A stretch of 64,000 bases of DNA from Fervidobacterium sp. GTDB taxonomy: Bacteria > Thermotogota > Thermotogae > Thermotogales > Fervidobacteriaceae. Numbering within the stretch: the stretch's first letter is position 1; every line of letters begins with the position of its first letter. The position numbers were made by a program, and so were the translations under genes. The stretch is from NCBI GenBank assembly GCA_026419195.1, contig JANZZV010000001.1:1-64000 (forward strand), in the 5' to 3' direction. The notes below the pieces were generated by a model. That model worked only from the letters and a program-made list of their open reading frames with translations. It was not told where the DNA came from and searched no databases. Positions 25,562 to 35,628 of the stretch are shown here, piece after piece.

Positions 25562-28381
25562 TTATTTCTTTTTGTAAAATTCTAAAATGTCGTCAACAGT
25601 GTATATTTTAAACGGCTTGAATGGCTTACCATCTTTGTAATATCCAAACTCTTCCAATTTTCGTGCAAATTCTTTGTTCACTATATTAACAGCGTCATCG
25701 ACAGCGACTCTTAACACTTTACCTTCAAGAACAACCTTGTTCCATACGTTGCTAATTTCTCTCTCAAGAACATAGCTTGCGGGCATTTTTGGTATTTCTT
25801 GAAGCCATTGAAACTGTTCTTTCAGTATTAGAAGATCCTCACGTTTGAGAGGAACATTATCTATAGCATAACGATTTGATGGTAGAAAAAGATACTCTAT
25901 ACCATATGTACTAACTACTTGATTTACAAAATTTTCTTGTGTTTCTTTTGAGAGCCACCACTTAACAAATTCCCAAGCTTCAACTGGATACTTTGTGTCA
26001 TTGAAAATAACAACAGCCTGTGCAGAACCTGTCTGCCATCTTTCGATGACATTTCCATACTTTACACCGGGGGATGGTCTAATACCCCATCTGCCTGAAA
26101 GTTCGGGAGCCGCAATTACCAGCTGAATATAGTTTGTCAAATTTCCAATACCAATAGGAATTTCGCCTTTTCTGAAGCTTTCGAAGAAATTTGCTACTTG
26201 TACAGGCATTCCATACATAGTAAAGAGTTCTGTCATTTCCTTCAAAGCTTTCAATGTTTCAGGAGAATCAATTGCGGTTTTGAGTCCATCTTTTGTAAAT
26301 AGTTTACCATGGTATTGCATGATAAATGGTGCAGTTGTCATCCAGGCTTTGAAAGAAGTAGAACCACCAAGTGGTATGTAAAAATTCATACCGTTTCTTT
26401 GAAGTTCTGGAAGAATTAATTTAACATCTTCCCAGGTTTTTGGAATTGGTATATTAAGATATTGCATTATATCTTTCCTGTAGAAAAGTACATAAAAGTC
26501 CAGTGTTTCAGGTAAACCATAACAGTGTTCTTCGTAAAAATATGGTATCAATGAGCCAGGATAGAAATTGTTTATAAATTTCCCAAAATCTGGGAAGCGC
26601 GTTAAATCAAGAGCTGCACCACGAATTCCCATTTCGAATGGTATCCAATTACTTATACCAAGTGCAATGTCAGGTGATTTTTTAGCCGCGTTTGCGAGTA
26701 TTAGCTTTTGTTCATCACGCATTATCGATAGTTTTACGTAAATTTTCGTTCTTGGAGTAAAGTCTTTGTCTATCAATTGCTGGAGTATATCCACATATGG
26801 TCTTGGCCTGTTTACCCAGATATTCAGTAGTCGCAAATTTGATTCATTTTTCATTTTATTTTGCAAATCCATTGCTCTGAATGAGTTGAAAAATCGCTTT
26901 GTCCCCTCTATGAACGTGCTAACAAAAGAAGGTCTAACGATCTTTTCCAAACTTTTTCCTTGGTAAATGTATATTTCGTCTAATATTAGTGGCATCTGTC
27001 TTAGACTGTTGTAAACGTTACTTATCTCAGAAATAACAGAACCTGTGCTTCCTATAAGTGTATCGAGCTTGTTTGGTATAAGATTTGGATTCTTTGCCAA
27101 ACGTTCAAGTATAATCTGAGCAACTTGGAGAGACGTATAATCCGATGTAATAACACCATTTACGGCTTTGATAAATTTCTTGTAGTTTTTTATTTTATTT
27201 ATGAGCTTTTGCAATTCTTTGTCTATATCTGTAAAGTAATCTCGTATTTCCCACTCGACAATCTTGTTAGCCTTACCTGCTGTTATGTATTTTATCTTTA
27301 ACGCTATTTCATTTATGTAATCAATTATTTCTTTCAAACCAACTAAGAGATCTTGATAAATCGATGTATTTACTTCTATTTCTATGTAATGCTCTCCTTT
27401 GGAAAAATAGAAATTCATATCAGATTTGTCCTTAACAGATTTTAAGTTCTGTATTTTCCAATACGGTGTATACTCAAATCTAACGTTATTTAAATCTTCA
27501 AATGGTACAACGCCATCGAGCTTAATTTTCCTGAATACAACAACATATGGCTTGAAGTCTTGTTTATATTTGAATGCGATTTTATAAAATCCATCTTTTT
27601 CTATTTTAAATTTATACACAACACTTTGTCCTGGATAAGCCCAGTTGCTTCCTCCAAAGCAATTTAACAACAACTTATAGGTATCGTAAGGTTTAACAGA
27701 AATGTCTCTTACACTTGCAGCATTTACTGATGTGTCACTTTTTGCATAAGGTTTTTCTGCGTTTACGACAATAAACGCTTCGTTAACTTGTGTATTAGTG
27801 GATTTTAAATAGGTTGTTGCTCTTTTAGGTCTAGTAAATGATATACGTACCAGTTTTATTCTTCCAGATTTCAAAGTTATTTTTACATTGTTTAATCCTT
27901 TGGACAACTTGAACCACAGTGGGTATTTGTATATTTTCGTAGAGTCTTCAAGTGTGTATGATATGACATTTCTCAGAACATTTTGACTTGGTACAACTTC
28001 GTCACCGTATCTGTTTTTGGGATATTCAAAAGTATCATACTGCCAGTACTGAATTAGCGGTATGGACTCAGCTTCTAAGAATGGAAGTTTGTTGTTTATT
28101 TCAACAGAAACTTCTGGAGGGAACACTTCACTTGACAAAACAATGTATTGAAGATTCAAGTTCCAGTATCCATTTTTTGGTGAAAAAACAGAAAATTCTA
28201 AAGAACTTCCAGGAATAAGTTCAACAGAATACTGGGGAGAGGTCCAAAGAGTCTCCCCAGTTAACGGAAGAGGTTGGATGTGTTTCAAATACGTTGAATA
28301 CTCATAAGGTTGTGTGGCATACAAATATGCAAAAAATTTAATAATGAAAAAGGTAAACAATAATAGTATCTTTCTTGGCAA
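25562..28381 (-). CDS. very large solute-binding protein with N-terminal beta-sandwich domains
   Basis: The start is TTG 28381 with GGGAGG 7 bases upstream. At 939 residues it is about twice a normal sugar-binding protein. After a signal peptide (1-22) two beta-rich, CBM-like regions occur (about 45-185 and 205-355; e.g. [19 protein letters not shown]). A helical segment follows (about 360-500). The family 1 binding-protein domain is at about 530-910, with [33 protein letters not shown] and [14 protein letters not shown]. No lipobox is seen. Similar large forms occur beside YIP1 and DUF5696 genes in Clostridia (recalled). The extra domains may hold polymer or dock with the NHL protein; this is inference. 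Confidence 0.78.
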   Translation of the reverse strand: MPRKILLLFTFFIIKFFAYLYATQPYEYSTYLKHIQPLPLTGETLWTSPQYSVELIPGSSLEFSVFSPKNGYWNLNLQYIVLSSEVFPPEVSVEINNKLPFLEAESIPLIQYWQYDTFEYPKNRYGDEVVPSQNVLRNVISYTLEDSTKIYKYPLWFKLSKGLNNVKITLKSGRIKLVRISFTRPKRATTYLKSTNTQVNEAFIVVNAEKPYAKSDTSVNAASVRDISVKPYDTYKLLLNCFGGSNWAYPGQSVVYKFKIEKDGFYKIAFKYKQDFKPYVVVFRKIKLDGVVPFEDLNNVRFEYTPYWKIQNLKSVKDKSDMNFYFSKGEHYIEIEVNTSIYQDLLVGLKEIIDYINEIALKIKYITAGKANKIVEWEIRDYFTDIDKELQKLINKIKNYKKFIKAVNGVITSDYTSLQVAQIILERLAKNPNLIPNKLDTLIGSTGSVISEISNVYNSLRQMPLILDEIYIYQGKSLEKIVRPSFVSTFIEGTKRFFNSFRAMDLQNKMKNESNLRLLNIWVNRPRPYVDILQQLIDKDFTPRTKIYVKLSIMRDEQKLILANAAKKSPDIALGISNWIPFEMGIRGAALDLTRFPDFGKFINNFYPGSLIPYFYEEHCYGLPETLDFYVLFYRKDIMQYLNIPIPKTWEDVKLILPELQRNGMNFYIPLGGSTSFKAWMTTAPFIMQYHGKLFTKDGLKTAIDSPETLKALKEMTELFTMYGMPVQVANFFESFRKGEIPIGIGNLTNYIQLVIAAPELSGRWGIRPSPGVKYGNVIERWQTGSAQAVVIFNDTKYPVEAWEFVKWWLSKETQENFVNQVVSTYGIEYLFLPSNRYAIDNVPLKREDLLILKEQFQWLQEIPKMPASYVLEREISNVWNKVVLEGKVLRVAVDDAVNIVNKEFARKLEEFGYYKDGKPFKPFKIYTVDDILEFYKKK

Positions 28382-28414
28382 AACATATCCTCCCTAAATA
28401 AATGGGTAAATAAT

Positions 28415-29719
28415 TCATTTTGTCATTATAGAGATTTTCTTTATGGCGTTTTGATATTGATCATTTGCTATTTTGTTGAGTTGCTTGACATAGTCTGCAA
28501 TATTTACTGGTCCTCTCATGGCATTCCAAATGACATCTCCAATATTAGCATTTGGATTATCCCCAACTTTTATACCAGTAGGAGCTGTCCACCTTGATTG
28601 AATATAACCTGGCACGATCTTTACTCCTTCAATGATACCGGAACTAATTTTCGCGTATGCTTCATCAATACCTGGATATAGTCTTTTAACGGCAAAATAC
28701 CTATCGAGAACAGCCTTTTCTGTTGTTAATGGCATAGACGACCATTGATTTTTCTTATCGAGTTCCAATCTTTTCAGTATGCCATCCTTTCCGAATGTTA
28801 CAAATTTTGCGAATGTAAATGCTTCCTTTGGATATTTTGTAGTCTTTGCAATAATGAAAAAGTCACCTACAACAGGTGTTCTACCACCTGGTACTCCAAT
28901 GAATCTACTCTTGAATGGGAGCGTTGAAAAGAAAGGTGTATCCCATGTACCAGACCACCTTATTGCTATTTTTCCCTGATTCCAAACATCTCCGTACCAT
29001 CCAGCATTGTATTGTTTTTTCTGTTCTTCTGGCAAGGCATCGTAAACGTATTTACCCTGCCAAAGCTGTTTGGCTATATTCACAGCTTCTGTAAACGATG
29101 GATCATCAAGGTTATATTGCTTACCATCCCATGTATACCACCCAAGTCTAAGATTTTTCATTGCCGGGTACCATTCTGGGATTTGTACTTCTTCTGCAAG
29201 TCCGATTATTCCATCTTTAGGTATTGTAAGCTTTTTAACCGCAGAAAGAAATTCAGGCCAGGAAGGTGCAAATTTGAGAGGTTTAACGTTGTATTTTTCG
29301 AATAGATCGTCGTTTACAAAGTATCCCATGAAATACAATCCAGCGGGGATTGCATAAATTTTGTTATTGTAAACCGTTGCGTTTCTTATAGGAGCGGGGA
29401 TATTTTTCCATTCGGGATCTGCCATTGCCATCCTTGTAAGATCAAGAGCCCAGTCGTTTGTTAATGCCATTGGAATGTTAGGAATCATAATAACATCCGG
29501 CAACTTTCCAGCAGCTGCTTGAGCAATTAACCAATCTTCATAGTTACCTTCGGCTGTGATGATCTTAACTTCAATATCTGGATAAAGCTTCATGAATTCC
29601 TCCACCATAGCTTTTTCGATATCTAACCCAAGGTTCCAGTTAACATATGTTATGGTAACCTTTGCAAGACCAAAAATACTGAAGACCACTAACAAAACTA
29701 ACAAAAATAACCTTTTCAT
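28415..29719 (-). CDS. extracellular sugar-binding protein of conventional size
   Basis: The 434-residue protein starts at ATG 29719 after GGGAGGG and has a signal peptide (MKRLFLLVLLVVFSIFG) without a clear lipobox. The mature protein fits the family 1 binding fold: ITYVNWNLG, GKLPDVIMIPNIP, IYAIPAGLYFMGYFVNDD, KIAIRWSGTWD and TKYPKEAFTFAKFVTFG. It lies directly before the 939-residue binding protein gene, so the operon codes for two. It may deliver a different chain length, or serve permease pair B further downstream. The ligand is inferred from the GH94, GH35 and PF10091 neighbours. Confidence 0.88.
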   Translation of the reverse strand: MKRLFLLVLLVVFSIFGLAKVTITYVNWNLGLDIEKAMVEEFMKLYPDIEVKIITAEGNYEDWLIAQAAAGKLPDVIMIPNIPMALTNDWALDLTRMAMADPEWKNIPAPIRNATVYNNKIYAIPAGLYFMGYFVNDDLFEKYNVKPLKFAPSWPEFLSAVKKLTIPKDGIIGLAEEVQIPEWYPAMKNLRLGWYTWDGKQYNLDDPSFTEAVNIAKQLWQGKYVYDALPEEQKKQYNAGWYGDVWNQGKIAIRWSGTWDTPFFSTLPFKSRFIGVPGGRTPVVGDFFIIAKTTKYPKEAFTFAKFVTFGKDGILKRLELDKKNQWSSMPLTTEKAVLDRYFAVKRLYPGIDEAYAKISSGIIEGVKIVPGYIQSRWTAPTGIKVGDNPNANIGDVIWNAMRGPVNIADYVKQLNKIANDQYQNAIKKISIMTK

Positions 29720-29797
29720 ACCTTTTCCCTCCCTTTGTAATAGTGTGGGTGATTTTTTGGCAAACGAAAAAAGATTGACCTAAACTGTAATTAAGTT

Positions 29798-32179
29798 CTA
29801 CTTATTTGTACGACCGAGTATAACTTCAACTTTGTGTGTATTACCATCTTTCAAAATAGGTATCCTATCAACTTCCTTTCCATCAAATATAAGCGCTTTC
29901 ACACCATAACTTACATTTTCAGGATTTTTCACTTCAAATAAATATGTTGTGTTATCAAATACTCTTTTGTACTTAAAACCATTCCAATGAGCTGGAATTA
30001 CGGGATCAATATCTATGTATCCGTAGTTTGGTCTTATCCCAAGTATCCAGTGTGTTGCAATTCTCTGAAGCCACTGCGCGGAGCCTGTGTACCAGGTCCA
30101 ACCACCACGACCGTAATGTGGTGAAGTTGGACCGTCGGAGTTGCCGCATGTTACATAAGGCTCTGCCCAATATTTGTCAATGTCGTAGCTTCTATAAGGT
30201 GGACATATACCTTTATAGGCTTTATACATTGCGTCAACATCCTTCATTAAAGCAAATGCCCAAACAGCCCACGTTGCTGCATGAGTGTAAACACCTCCGT
30301 TTTCTCTTAAACCAGGAGCGTAACGAGTTATGTAACCTATGTCCTTTTGTGGTTTAGTGTAAGCTGGATACAGTAACAAAGCACCATAATCTTTAAGTAA
30401 ATATTTCTTGACTGATTCCATTGCTTTATGTTTTCTTTGTTCATCTGTAATGTTACTTATAACAGCCCAAACCTGAGCATTTAAGAATATTTGCCCTTCT
30501 TCATTCTTCTTTGAACCAAGTTCTTCTCCGTTGTCTTTCGTAGCTCTTATAAACCAATCTCCATCCCATGCGTATTTGTTAACAGATTCTTTCAAGGTTT
30601 CTATTACATCTTTGCATTTCTTTGCGAATCTAAGATCACCTTTTTGTTCGATTATTGGGATGAAATCGTTAAGCAATTTGTATATAAAGTGAGCAAGCCA
30701 TATGCTTTCACCTTTCCAATCCGTACCAACAGCATTTAGACCATCATTCCAATCATGTTCACCTATCAATGGTAAACCTCTTGGCGAAAACCTCTTGAAT
30801 GACTTCTCGATTGCACGTTTACAATGCTCATACAAAGTTGCCTCTGTACCATCTAAGAATGGTACAACTTCATCAAGAATTGAATAGTCCAAAGTTTCTT
30901 TGATGTACTCTTGCGTTATAAAGGGTAACCACAACAAATCATCTGAACAATGAGTCCTTGGACCACCACCGCGAATGGTAAACCACCAATGTAACACATC
31001 ACCTTCTTGAAATTGATGTGCAGCATGCAAAAGTATTTGTTTTTTCGCGAGCTCAGGTTTAAGTGCAAAAAAAATCTGGGCATCTTGGAGTTGATCTCTG
31101 AATCCATAACCAGCTGAGACTTGGTAGTAGCCTGATTTTGCCCATATTCTTCCTGATATTGCTTGATACTTCAACCAATAGTTCGTCATGATGTTCAAGC
31201 CTTCGTCTGGTGTTTCAACTAATTCTTTTTCAAGCATATCCATCCAAAATACTTTGACATTTTCCAATTCGTCCCTTGCAGTGTTGACATCTGTATATTT
31301 TTTAGAAAGCTCAAACGGATCTTCTTCACCTATCTTTGCAGCTCCTATTGTAAAAACAATATCTTTGCTTTCACCAGGTGCGAGTTCAATTTCAACTTGC
31401 AAAGAGGCACAAGCATCACCGAATCTATCACATTTTGTTTCCAATATCTTACTTTTCATCGCTCTTGGGCGTTCCTCACTGCCATACATCCCAATGAAAC
31501 TCTCCTTATCACATGTATAGGATTTTACTGGAACATTAACACTGTGAAAAGCTACGTGATCCCAATCTGTATTATTCCACCTTCCCTTTTCATCAGGAAA
31601 CTGACCAAGATATTTTCTCACGAATATCGTATTATTTTCGAAGGAAGGAACTATAAACAGTTTATGAAATTCTCTGTGTTCGTCTGGAAAATTTCCAAGT
31701 ACCCATTCAAAATAAGACGTGACATCAAGTTTTCTTACCTTATTATCCTCGTTCCTCAATGTCAACCAGGCAAATTCTACTGGCGCATTTATGGACACAA
31801 ACACCTTTAGCTCGGAGTATACATCATGTACTTTGTGCTTATATATGGTGTAACCTATACCATGTACAACTTCATAAAGTTGGTAATCTGCTTTAACTGG
31901 TTTCCATGAAGCTGACCAAAATTTACCACTTTCAATATCTCTGATATAGTAATACTTTCCCCAATTATCTTTGATTAGATCTTGATACAATCTGGTAATC
32001 CTGTTTTGGCCCGCGTTGCCACGCCATGAATAACCGCTTCCTGTGTGTGATGCTATTATTGAATAGTCACCATTACTGATCACATTAACCCATGGACGAG
32101 GTGTGTATGGATTGGTTATCACATACTCTTTTCCGTCTTTAGTAAAATAGCCATACTTGCTTTCGAATAACTTATCCAT
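29798..32179 (-). CDS. GH94 beta-glucan oligosaccharide phosphorylase
   Basis: This 793-residue cytoplasmic enzyme matches GH94 end to end. It has the N-terminal beta-sandwich (RPWVNVISNGDYSII, GSGYSWRGNAGQNRIT). The alpha/alpha barrel has GYGFRDQLQD (about 357-366), HWWF...GGGPRTHCSDDLLWLP (about 397-419) and EHDWNDGLN (475-482), whose Asp pair includes the expected general acid. GH94 enzymes split beta-glucosides with phosphate, giving glucose 1-phosphate; they act on cellobiose, cellodextrin, laminaribiose, chitobiose, sophorose or beta-1,2-oligoglucans. The length fits the cellobiose-phosphorylase size class, and the GLPLIG..DWNDG..GES pattern is shared with cyclic beta-1,2-glucan synthase domains. 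Its start overlaps the GH35 stop by 8 bp. A beta-1,2 substrate is inferred from the PF10091 genes. Confidence 0.88.
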   Translation of the reverse strand: MDKLFESKYGYFTKDGKEYVITNPYTPRPWVNVISNGDYSIIASHTGSGYSWRGNAGQNRITRLYQDLIKDNWGKYYYIRDIESGKFWSASWKPVKADYQLYEVVHGIGYTIYKHKVHDVYSELKVFVSINAPVEFAWLTLRNEDNKVRKLDVTSYFEWVLGNFPDEHREFHKLFIVPSFENNTIFVRKYLGQFPDEKGRWNNTDWDHVAFHSVNVPVKSYTCDKESFIGMYGSEERPRAMKSKILETKCDRFGDACASLQVEIELAPGESKDIVFTIGAAKIGEEDPFELSKKYTDVNTARDELENVKVFWMDMLEKELVETPDEGLNIMTNYWLKYQAISGRIWAKSGYYQVSAGYGFRDQLQDAQIFFALKPELAKKQILLHAAHQFQEGDVLHWWFTIRGGGPRTHCSDDLLWLPFITQEYIKETLDYSILDEVVPFLDGTEATLYEHCKRAIEKSFKRFSPRGLPLIGEHDWNDGLNAVGTDWKGESIWLAHFIYKLLNDFIPIIEQKGDLRFAKKCKDVIETLKESVNKYAWDGDWFIRATKDNGEELGSKKNEEGQIFLNAQVWAVISNITDEQRKHKAMESVKKYLLKDYGALLLYPAYTKPQKDIGYITRYAPGLRENGGVYTHAATWAVWAFALMKDVDAMYKAYKGICPPYRSYDIDKYWAEPYVTCGNSDGPTSPHYGRGGWTWYTGSAQWLQRIATHWILGIRPNYGYIDIDPVIPAHWNGFKYKRVFDNTTYLFEVKNPENVSYGVKALIFDGKEVDRIPILKDGNTHKVEVILGRTNK

Positions 32180-34274
32180 GATGTATAGTCACTCCCCTTT
32201 TCTCAATTTTGCTTCGTTCAAATACAAAAATTTTACCACTTCTTGAGTGAATAACAGCTGTTGTAATATAAGAACCACCAATAATAATCTTAGCCTTTTT
32301 GTCGTAATCATCGTAATTGTTAACAAAAAAAATATCTTCCATATCCGATCTTCTCATATATCCGTCCAAAAATCCGTCTTCGGAGACTAATTCAAAAGAT
32401 CTCTGTATGTTCATGATATTGCATATACTCTCTATAACCCTCAGTTTGTATTCTCTTTCGAGTTCTATACCACAGCCGAGCACTAATACAGCCCCATTTC
32501 TATAATCTTTTTTGAAAGCACATACATCTCCTTCTCTGCTGATGCCATACACCTTACATTCATTGTCTAATTTGTAAGTTTCTAAATTATACGCATTTAC
32601 TTCTGTATCAAATATCTTTGCAAAGCCACCACCCTGGCTATTTACATTCGATATCCCGAGCATTTTAAGGATATTTGTACATTCATTACCAAATTCGTCA
32701 AAGAACGGAACCTCAGGGAAAAGAATCAATTTTCCACCACTTTCAACATATCTTACCAGTTTTTGCTGCACGACTCTTGGCATAAACTTCAATGAAAAAA
32801 CCCACAGTGAATTGTACTTACATGGATCGATATTTTCACCGTTTTCAAGATCAATAAACTTGAAGTTGTAGTTTAGCAATTTAAGGCCACGAAGAATTCC
32901 ATCAAAAACTGATATGTCTCTTTTGAAAGAAATTTCCGAAATGTTCATACCATGTTCCAAAAAATGCTCTGTTGAGTAATACGACGGTATAAAACCAAAA
33001 AAAGTGTCGAACACAGGTTTTGAGCGTAAAAGTTTTTCCTCAATATCCCTTATCTCAGCAATGAATTCCTTCAAAACAAAGTAACTCCTTCTCAGTTCTC
33101 CGTTTGATCCAATCGGTGCTTGCCAATCGTGGTAACTTCCCATCAAACCATAGTCGTCTGGATTGACACCACCAGCGAACATGTAGTAATTTATTCCGTT
33201 CATGCCTTGTCCAATACACAATCTCGATGTAAGTTCCAGTGTTGATGGTAAAAGTTTTGGTCGGTCGGTTTGAAACCCGCTTTGGAACTCAGCTGAAAAA
33301 AGTGGTTGATCAACATTCTGAATGGCATACATCAATGAATTAGCAATTGTGAGGTCAGAAAAATTTTCATGGACTATATTTCCTATGTAGTAATCACCAG
33401 AAAGGATAGAATTTTCTATATTTTTTGCTTTCATAAGTTGTGAAACACCTACTACATAGTTCTTACCCCTTTTTGCATACTCTACCGTGTCAAAACCATG
33501 GATATTGACTATTACTGGAACATCTATTCCAAACTTACGTATGTAACTTGAAAGTGTGTCTAAATATTTAGCATAGTAAAGTCTCAAGAATTTATGATAC
33601 ATAATTGTCATTCTCTGCGAAAATTTTTTTCCATAGGTCCAAGTTTTTAACTCCTCACACAGTTCTTTATCGTTATCTTTCAAAAATTCACTGAATCGAT
33701 TTAACGTATCTTCGTTATAATCACCATGTCCAGTTATCCATTGCAACATTCCTACTTCATTATCTATCTGAATCAGAACAACGTTAAACTCCTTAGCTAT
33801 ACTAAAAACGTTGTCGTACCATCTTTCAACATACCTAAGAAAATCTGGGTGTAGATAAGAAAAAACTCTTGTTGGGTGTAATTTGCCATCCAAAGTTTTT
33901 GCAATGGCATGTGGAATCTTTTCGTAAATCCACGCTGGCAAACCCTCGTTTTTGAGCTCAGACATAATATACGGACCTGGTTTAAATATGATATTAAACC
34001 CTAACAATTCAGCGATTTTCATAAAACCTAATAAATTTCTTCTTTCATCAGTTTTACCATGAAAATCGAAAGTTCCATCTTCTATTTCATGCCAGAACCA
34101 GGGAACATAAAAACTAATTGTATCAATCCCTGCATTTTTAATTTTTTCTAGCCTATCTTCCCAGTCTTTTTGTGGTAATCTGAAATAATGTATCTCAGCA
34201 GAAAATATAAATTCTTTCTTTCCATCGATAATGAATACGCCATTGTTAAAAGTCACCTTTTTCAATTTCTTCAC
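32172..34274 (-). CDS. GH35 family glycosidase (first gene of the large operon)
   Basis: The 700-residue cytoplasmic protein opens with the GH35 barrel: FSAEIHYFRLPQKDWEDRL, SFYVPWFWHE, FKPGPYIMSELKNEGLPAW. The acid/base Glu173 lies in LIQIDNEVG and the likely nucleophile Glu329 in FSAEFQSGF. A GH42-like middle domain and a small beta domain complete it. Textbook GH35 enzymes are beta-galactosidases, with archaeal exo-glucosaminidases related; a GH35 beta-1,2-glucosyltransferase from Ignavibacterium has also been reported (recalled). The last fits the operon best. It leads the 12-gene operon behind a LacI operator. A paralogue lies at 35629-37740. Specificity is open. Confidence 0.82.
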   Translation of the reverse strand: MKKLKKVTFNNGVFIIDGKKEFIFSAEIHYFRLPQKDWEDRLEKIKNAGIDTISFYVPWFWHEIEDGTFDFHGKTDERRNLLGFMKIAELLGFNIIFKPGPYIMSELKNEGLPAWIYEKIPHAIAKTLDGKLHPTRVFSYLHPDFLRYVERWYDNVFSIAKEFNVVLIQIDNEVGMLQWITGHGDYNEDTLNRFSEFLKDNDKELCEELKTWTYGKKFSQRMTIMYHKFLRLYYAKYLDTLSSYIRKFGIDVPVIVNIHGFDTVEYAKRGKNYVVGVSQLMKAKNIENSILSGDYYIGNIVHENFSDLTIANSLMYAIQNVDQPLFSAEFQSGFQTDRPKLLPSTLELTSRLCIGQGMNGINYYMFAGGVNPDDYGLMGSYHDWQAPIGSNGELRRSYFVLKEFIAEIRDIEEKLLRSKPVFDTFFGFIPSYYSTEHFLEHGMNISEISFKRDISVFDGILRGLKLLNYNFKFIDLENGENIDPCKYNSLWVFSLKFMPRVVQQKLVRYVESGGKLILFPEVPFFDEFGNECTNILKMLGISNVNSQGGGFAKIFDTEVNAYNLETYKLDNECKVYGISREGDVCAFKKDYRNGAVLVLGCGIELEREYKLRVIESICNIMNIQRSFELVSEDGFLDGYMRRSDMEDIFFVNNYDDYDKKAKIIIGGSYITTAVIHSRSGKIFVFERSKIEKRGVTIHHG

Positions 34275-34477
34275 CTTCTTAAAATTCTTTCAGATGTAAC
34301 AGTTAGGGTTTATTGAAATTTTCGGTGAAACGTTTCAATTCATTTCAGTATATTTCTCATAATATCACACGGCTTTACAAAAAACGAAATAGCAATTCTT
34401 TCTATTTTTGTCAATGCAAACCATTCTTTGTTCACAATTTCAATCTTTCTCATCTAATTAACCAATTTTTTGTTTTT
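34275..34477 (-). promoter_or_regulatory. control region of the 12-gene operon
   Basis: This 203-bp gap separates the lacI stop from the GH35 start. It holds a perfect LacI palindrome (see next entry) and a TATACT box (minus strand, 34347-34352) ten bases upstream of it. I found no good -35 at the usual spacing; the nearest TTGTAA is 22 bases away. The layout suits repression by blocking early transcription. Confidence 0.5.
34326..34337. promoter_or_regulatory. LacI-family operator (perfect palindrome)
   Basis: TGAAACGTTTCA is a perfect 12-bp palindrome with the central CG typical of LacI-family operators. It lies 52 bp upstream of the first GH35 start codon. The lacI gene directly upstream is the obvious source of its repressor. 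Confidence 0.75.
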
Positions 34478-35479
34478 TTATATTAACTTCTTTGCTGATT
34501 CCCTTATTACAAGTTCTACGTCAAGCACAACGTTAGATAGTCCTTCGTTCTTATCTGTAAGTAAGCTTAGAAGTATATGTGCAGCTATCGAGCCAAGTTG
34601 GTACATTGGTCTGCGTACAGTTGTTAAGGTAGGATGAACGTAGGAAGCTAATTCGATATCATCGAAACCAACAATTGATATATCATCAGGCACAGAGATG
34701 TTAAATTCTTTAAAAGCCTTGAGAGCACCAATTGCCATCTCGTCGTTAGAACAAAACAGAGCGGTTGGAAGTTTCCTTTTCTTGTTTCTTTTAAGATAAC
34801 TTCTGATAATTTCATATCCGGATTCTTCAGTAAAATTTCCCTCGAATATCCAATTATCATTTACTTCAAGTTTGAGTTCACCCATAGCACGTGTAAATCC
34901 TCTGAACCTTTCACGGGCATCGAGAGAATCTTTTGAACCTTTCATAAATCCAATCTTTGAATGACCAAGTTCGTGTAGGTATTTGACTACTTCGTATGCA
35001 CCTTTTTCGTTGTTAACCCTTACACTTTTTACTCTTTGATCTTTTAAAGCTCTATCGAGTGTTACTATCTTGAATTGGTTTGCCCATTTGAGTATATTTT
35101 CATTCTTTACTGCTGGTGTCATGATGATAAGCCCACCAACTATGTCGGTTCTTAGAAATTTATCTACATCTTCTTTTCTATTTTCAAGGGTACAATATAT
35201 TAGTAAGTTGTATCCAAAAGAATGCAACACATCTTGAATCCCCCTGACAAGTGCGTCATAAAATGGTCCTTTTATTTCATGGACGACAAGTGCAACAAGA
35301 TCGTATTGTTGTCTTTTCAATCTCTTGGCAAAATTATTCGGTATGTAATTAAGCTCCTGAGCAGCTTTAAGCACCTTTTCCTTTGTTTCCTCACTTATCT
35401 TGCCTGTGTTGTTTAGTACATACGAAACCGTTGAGATTGAAACACCAGCACGCTTTGCCACATCTTTTATTGTTGCCAT
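34478..35479 (-). CDS. LacI-family transcriptional repressor
   Basis: The start is ATG 35479, 5 bases after GGGAGGAG; the open frame runs upstream but lacks a site. The 333-residue protein has the LacI HTH and hinge at residues 1-60 (ATIKDVAKRAGVSISTVSYVLNNTG, PNNFAKRLKR). The sensor domain follows, with RVNNEKGAYEVVKYLHELGH, FCSNDEMAIGALKAF and VGFDDIELASYVHPTLTTVRRP. It sits between the 12-gene operon and the divergent second GH35 gene. Matching palindromes in both flanking control regions suggest it represses the operon, itself and perhaps the second GH35 gene. The inducer is inferred to be an oligosaccharide of the imported glucan. Confidence 0.93.
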   Translation of the reverse strand: MATIKDVAKRAGVSISTVSYVLNNTGKISEETKEKVLKAAQELNYIPNNFAKRLKRQQYDLVALVVHEIKGPFYDALVRGIQDVLHSFGYNLLIYCTLENRKEDVDKFLRTDIVGGLIIMTPAVKNENILKWANQFKIVTLDRALKDQRVKSVRVNNEKGAYEVVKYLHELGHSKIGFMKGSKDSLDARERFRGFTRAMGELKLEVNDNWIFEGNFTEESGYEIIRSYLKRNKKRKLPTALFCSNDEMAIGALKAFKEFNISVPDDISIVGFDDIELASYVHPTLTTVRRPMYQLGSIAAHILLSLLTDKNEGLSNVVLDVELVIRESAKKLI

Positions 35480-35510
35480 TTTTACTCCTCCCCAAATCAT
35501 ATTCTTTAAC

Positions 35511-35522
35511 TTAAACGTTTCA
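35511..35522. promoter_or_regulatory. second LacI operator, one mismatch
   Basis: TTAAACGTTTCA differs by one base from the perfect palindrome at 34326-34337. It lies just downstream of the lacI -10 box, where bound repressor would block lacI transcription, and 107 bp before the divergent GH35 start. Confidence 0.68.
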
Positions 35523-35526
35523 TTAA

Positions 35527-35556
35527 ATTGTACCACAAAAATTTCAAAAATTTCAA
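35527..35556 (-). promoter_or_regulatory. lacI promoter
   Basis: On the minus strand TTGAAA (35551-35556) and TACAAT (35527-35532) are 18 bases apart, with the operator immediately after. A TATAAT box on the plus strand at 35579-35584 is the likely -10 of the divergent GH35 gene, though its -35 is weak. Confidence 0.6.
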
Positions 35557-35628
35557 TCAGATCGTGCCCAACAAGTTGTATAATATCTTGAGCGTCGGTG
35601 AATATATTTTTCGAAAGGAGGAATATTC

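Noticed and set aside
25562-28381. Possible fusion of two genes by sequencing error
   Set aside because: The frame is open throughout, there is one signal peptide at the start, and similar long binding proteins are recalled beside YIP1/DUF5696 genes elsewhere.
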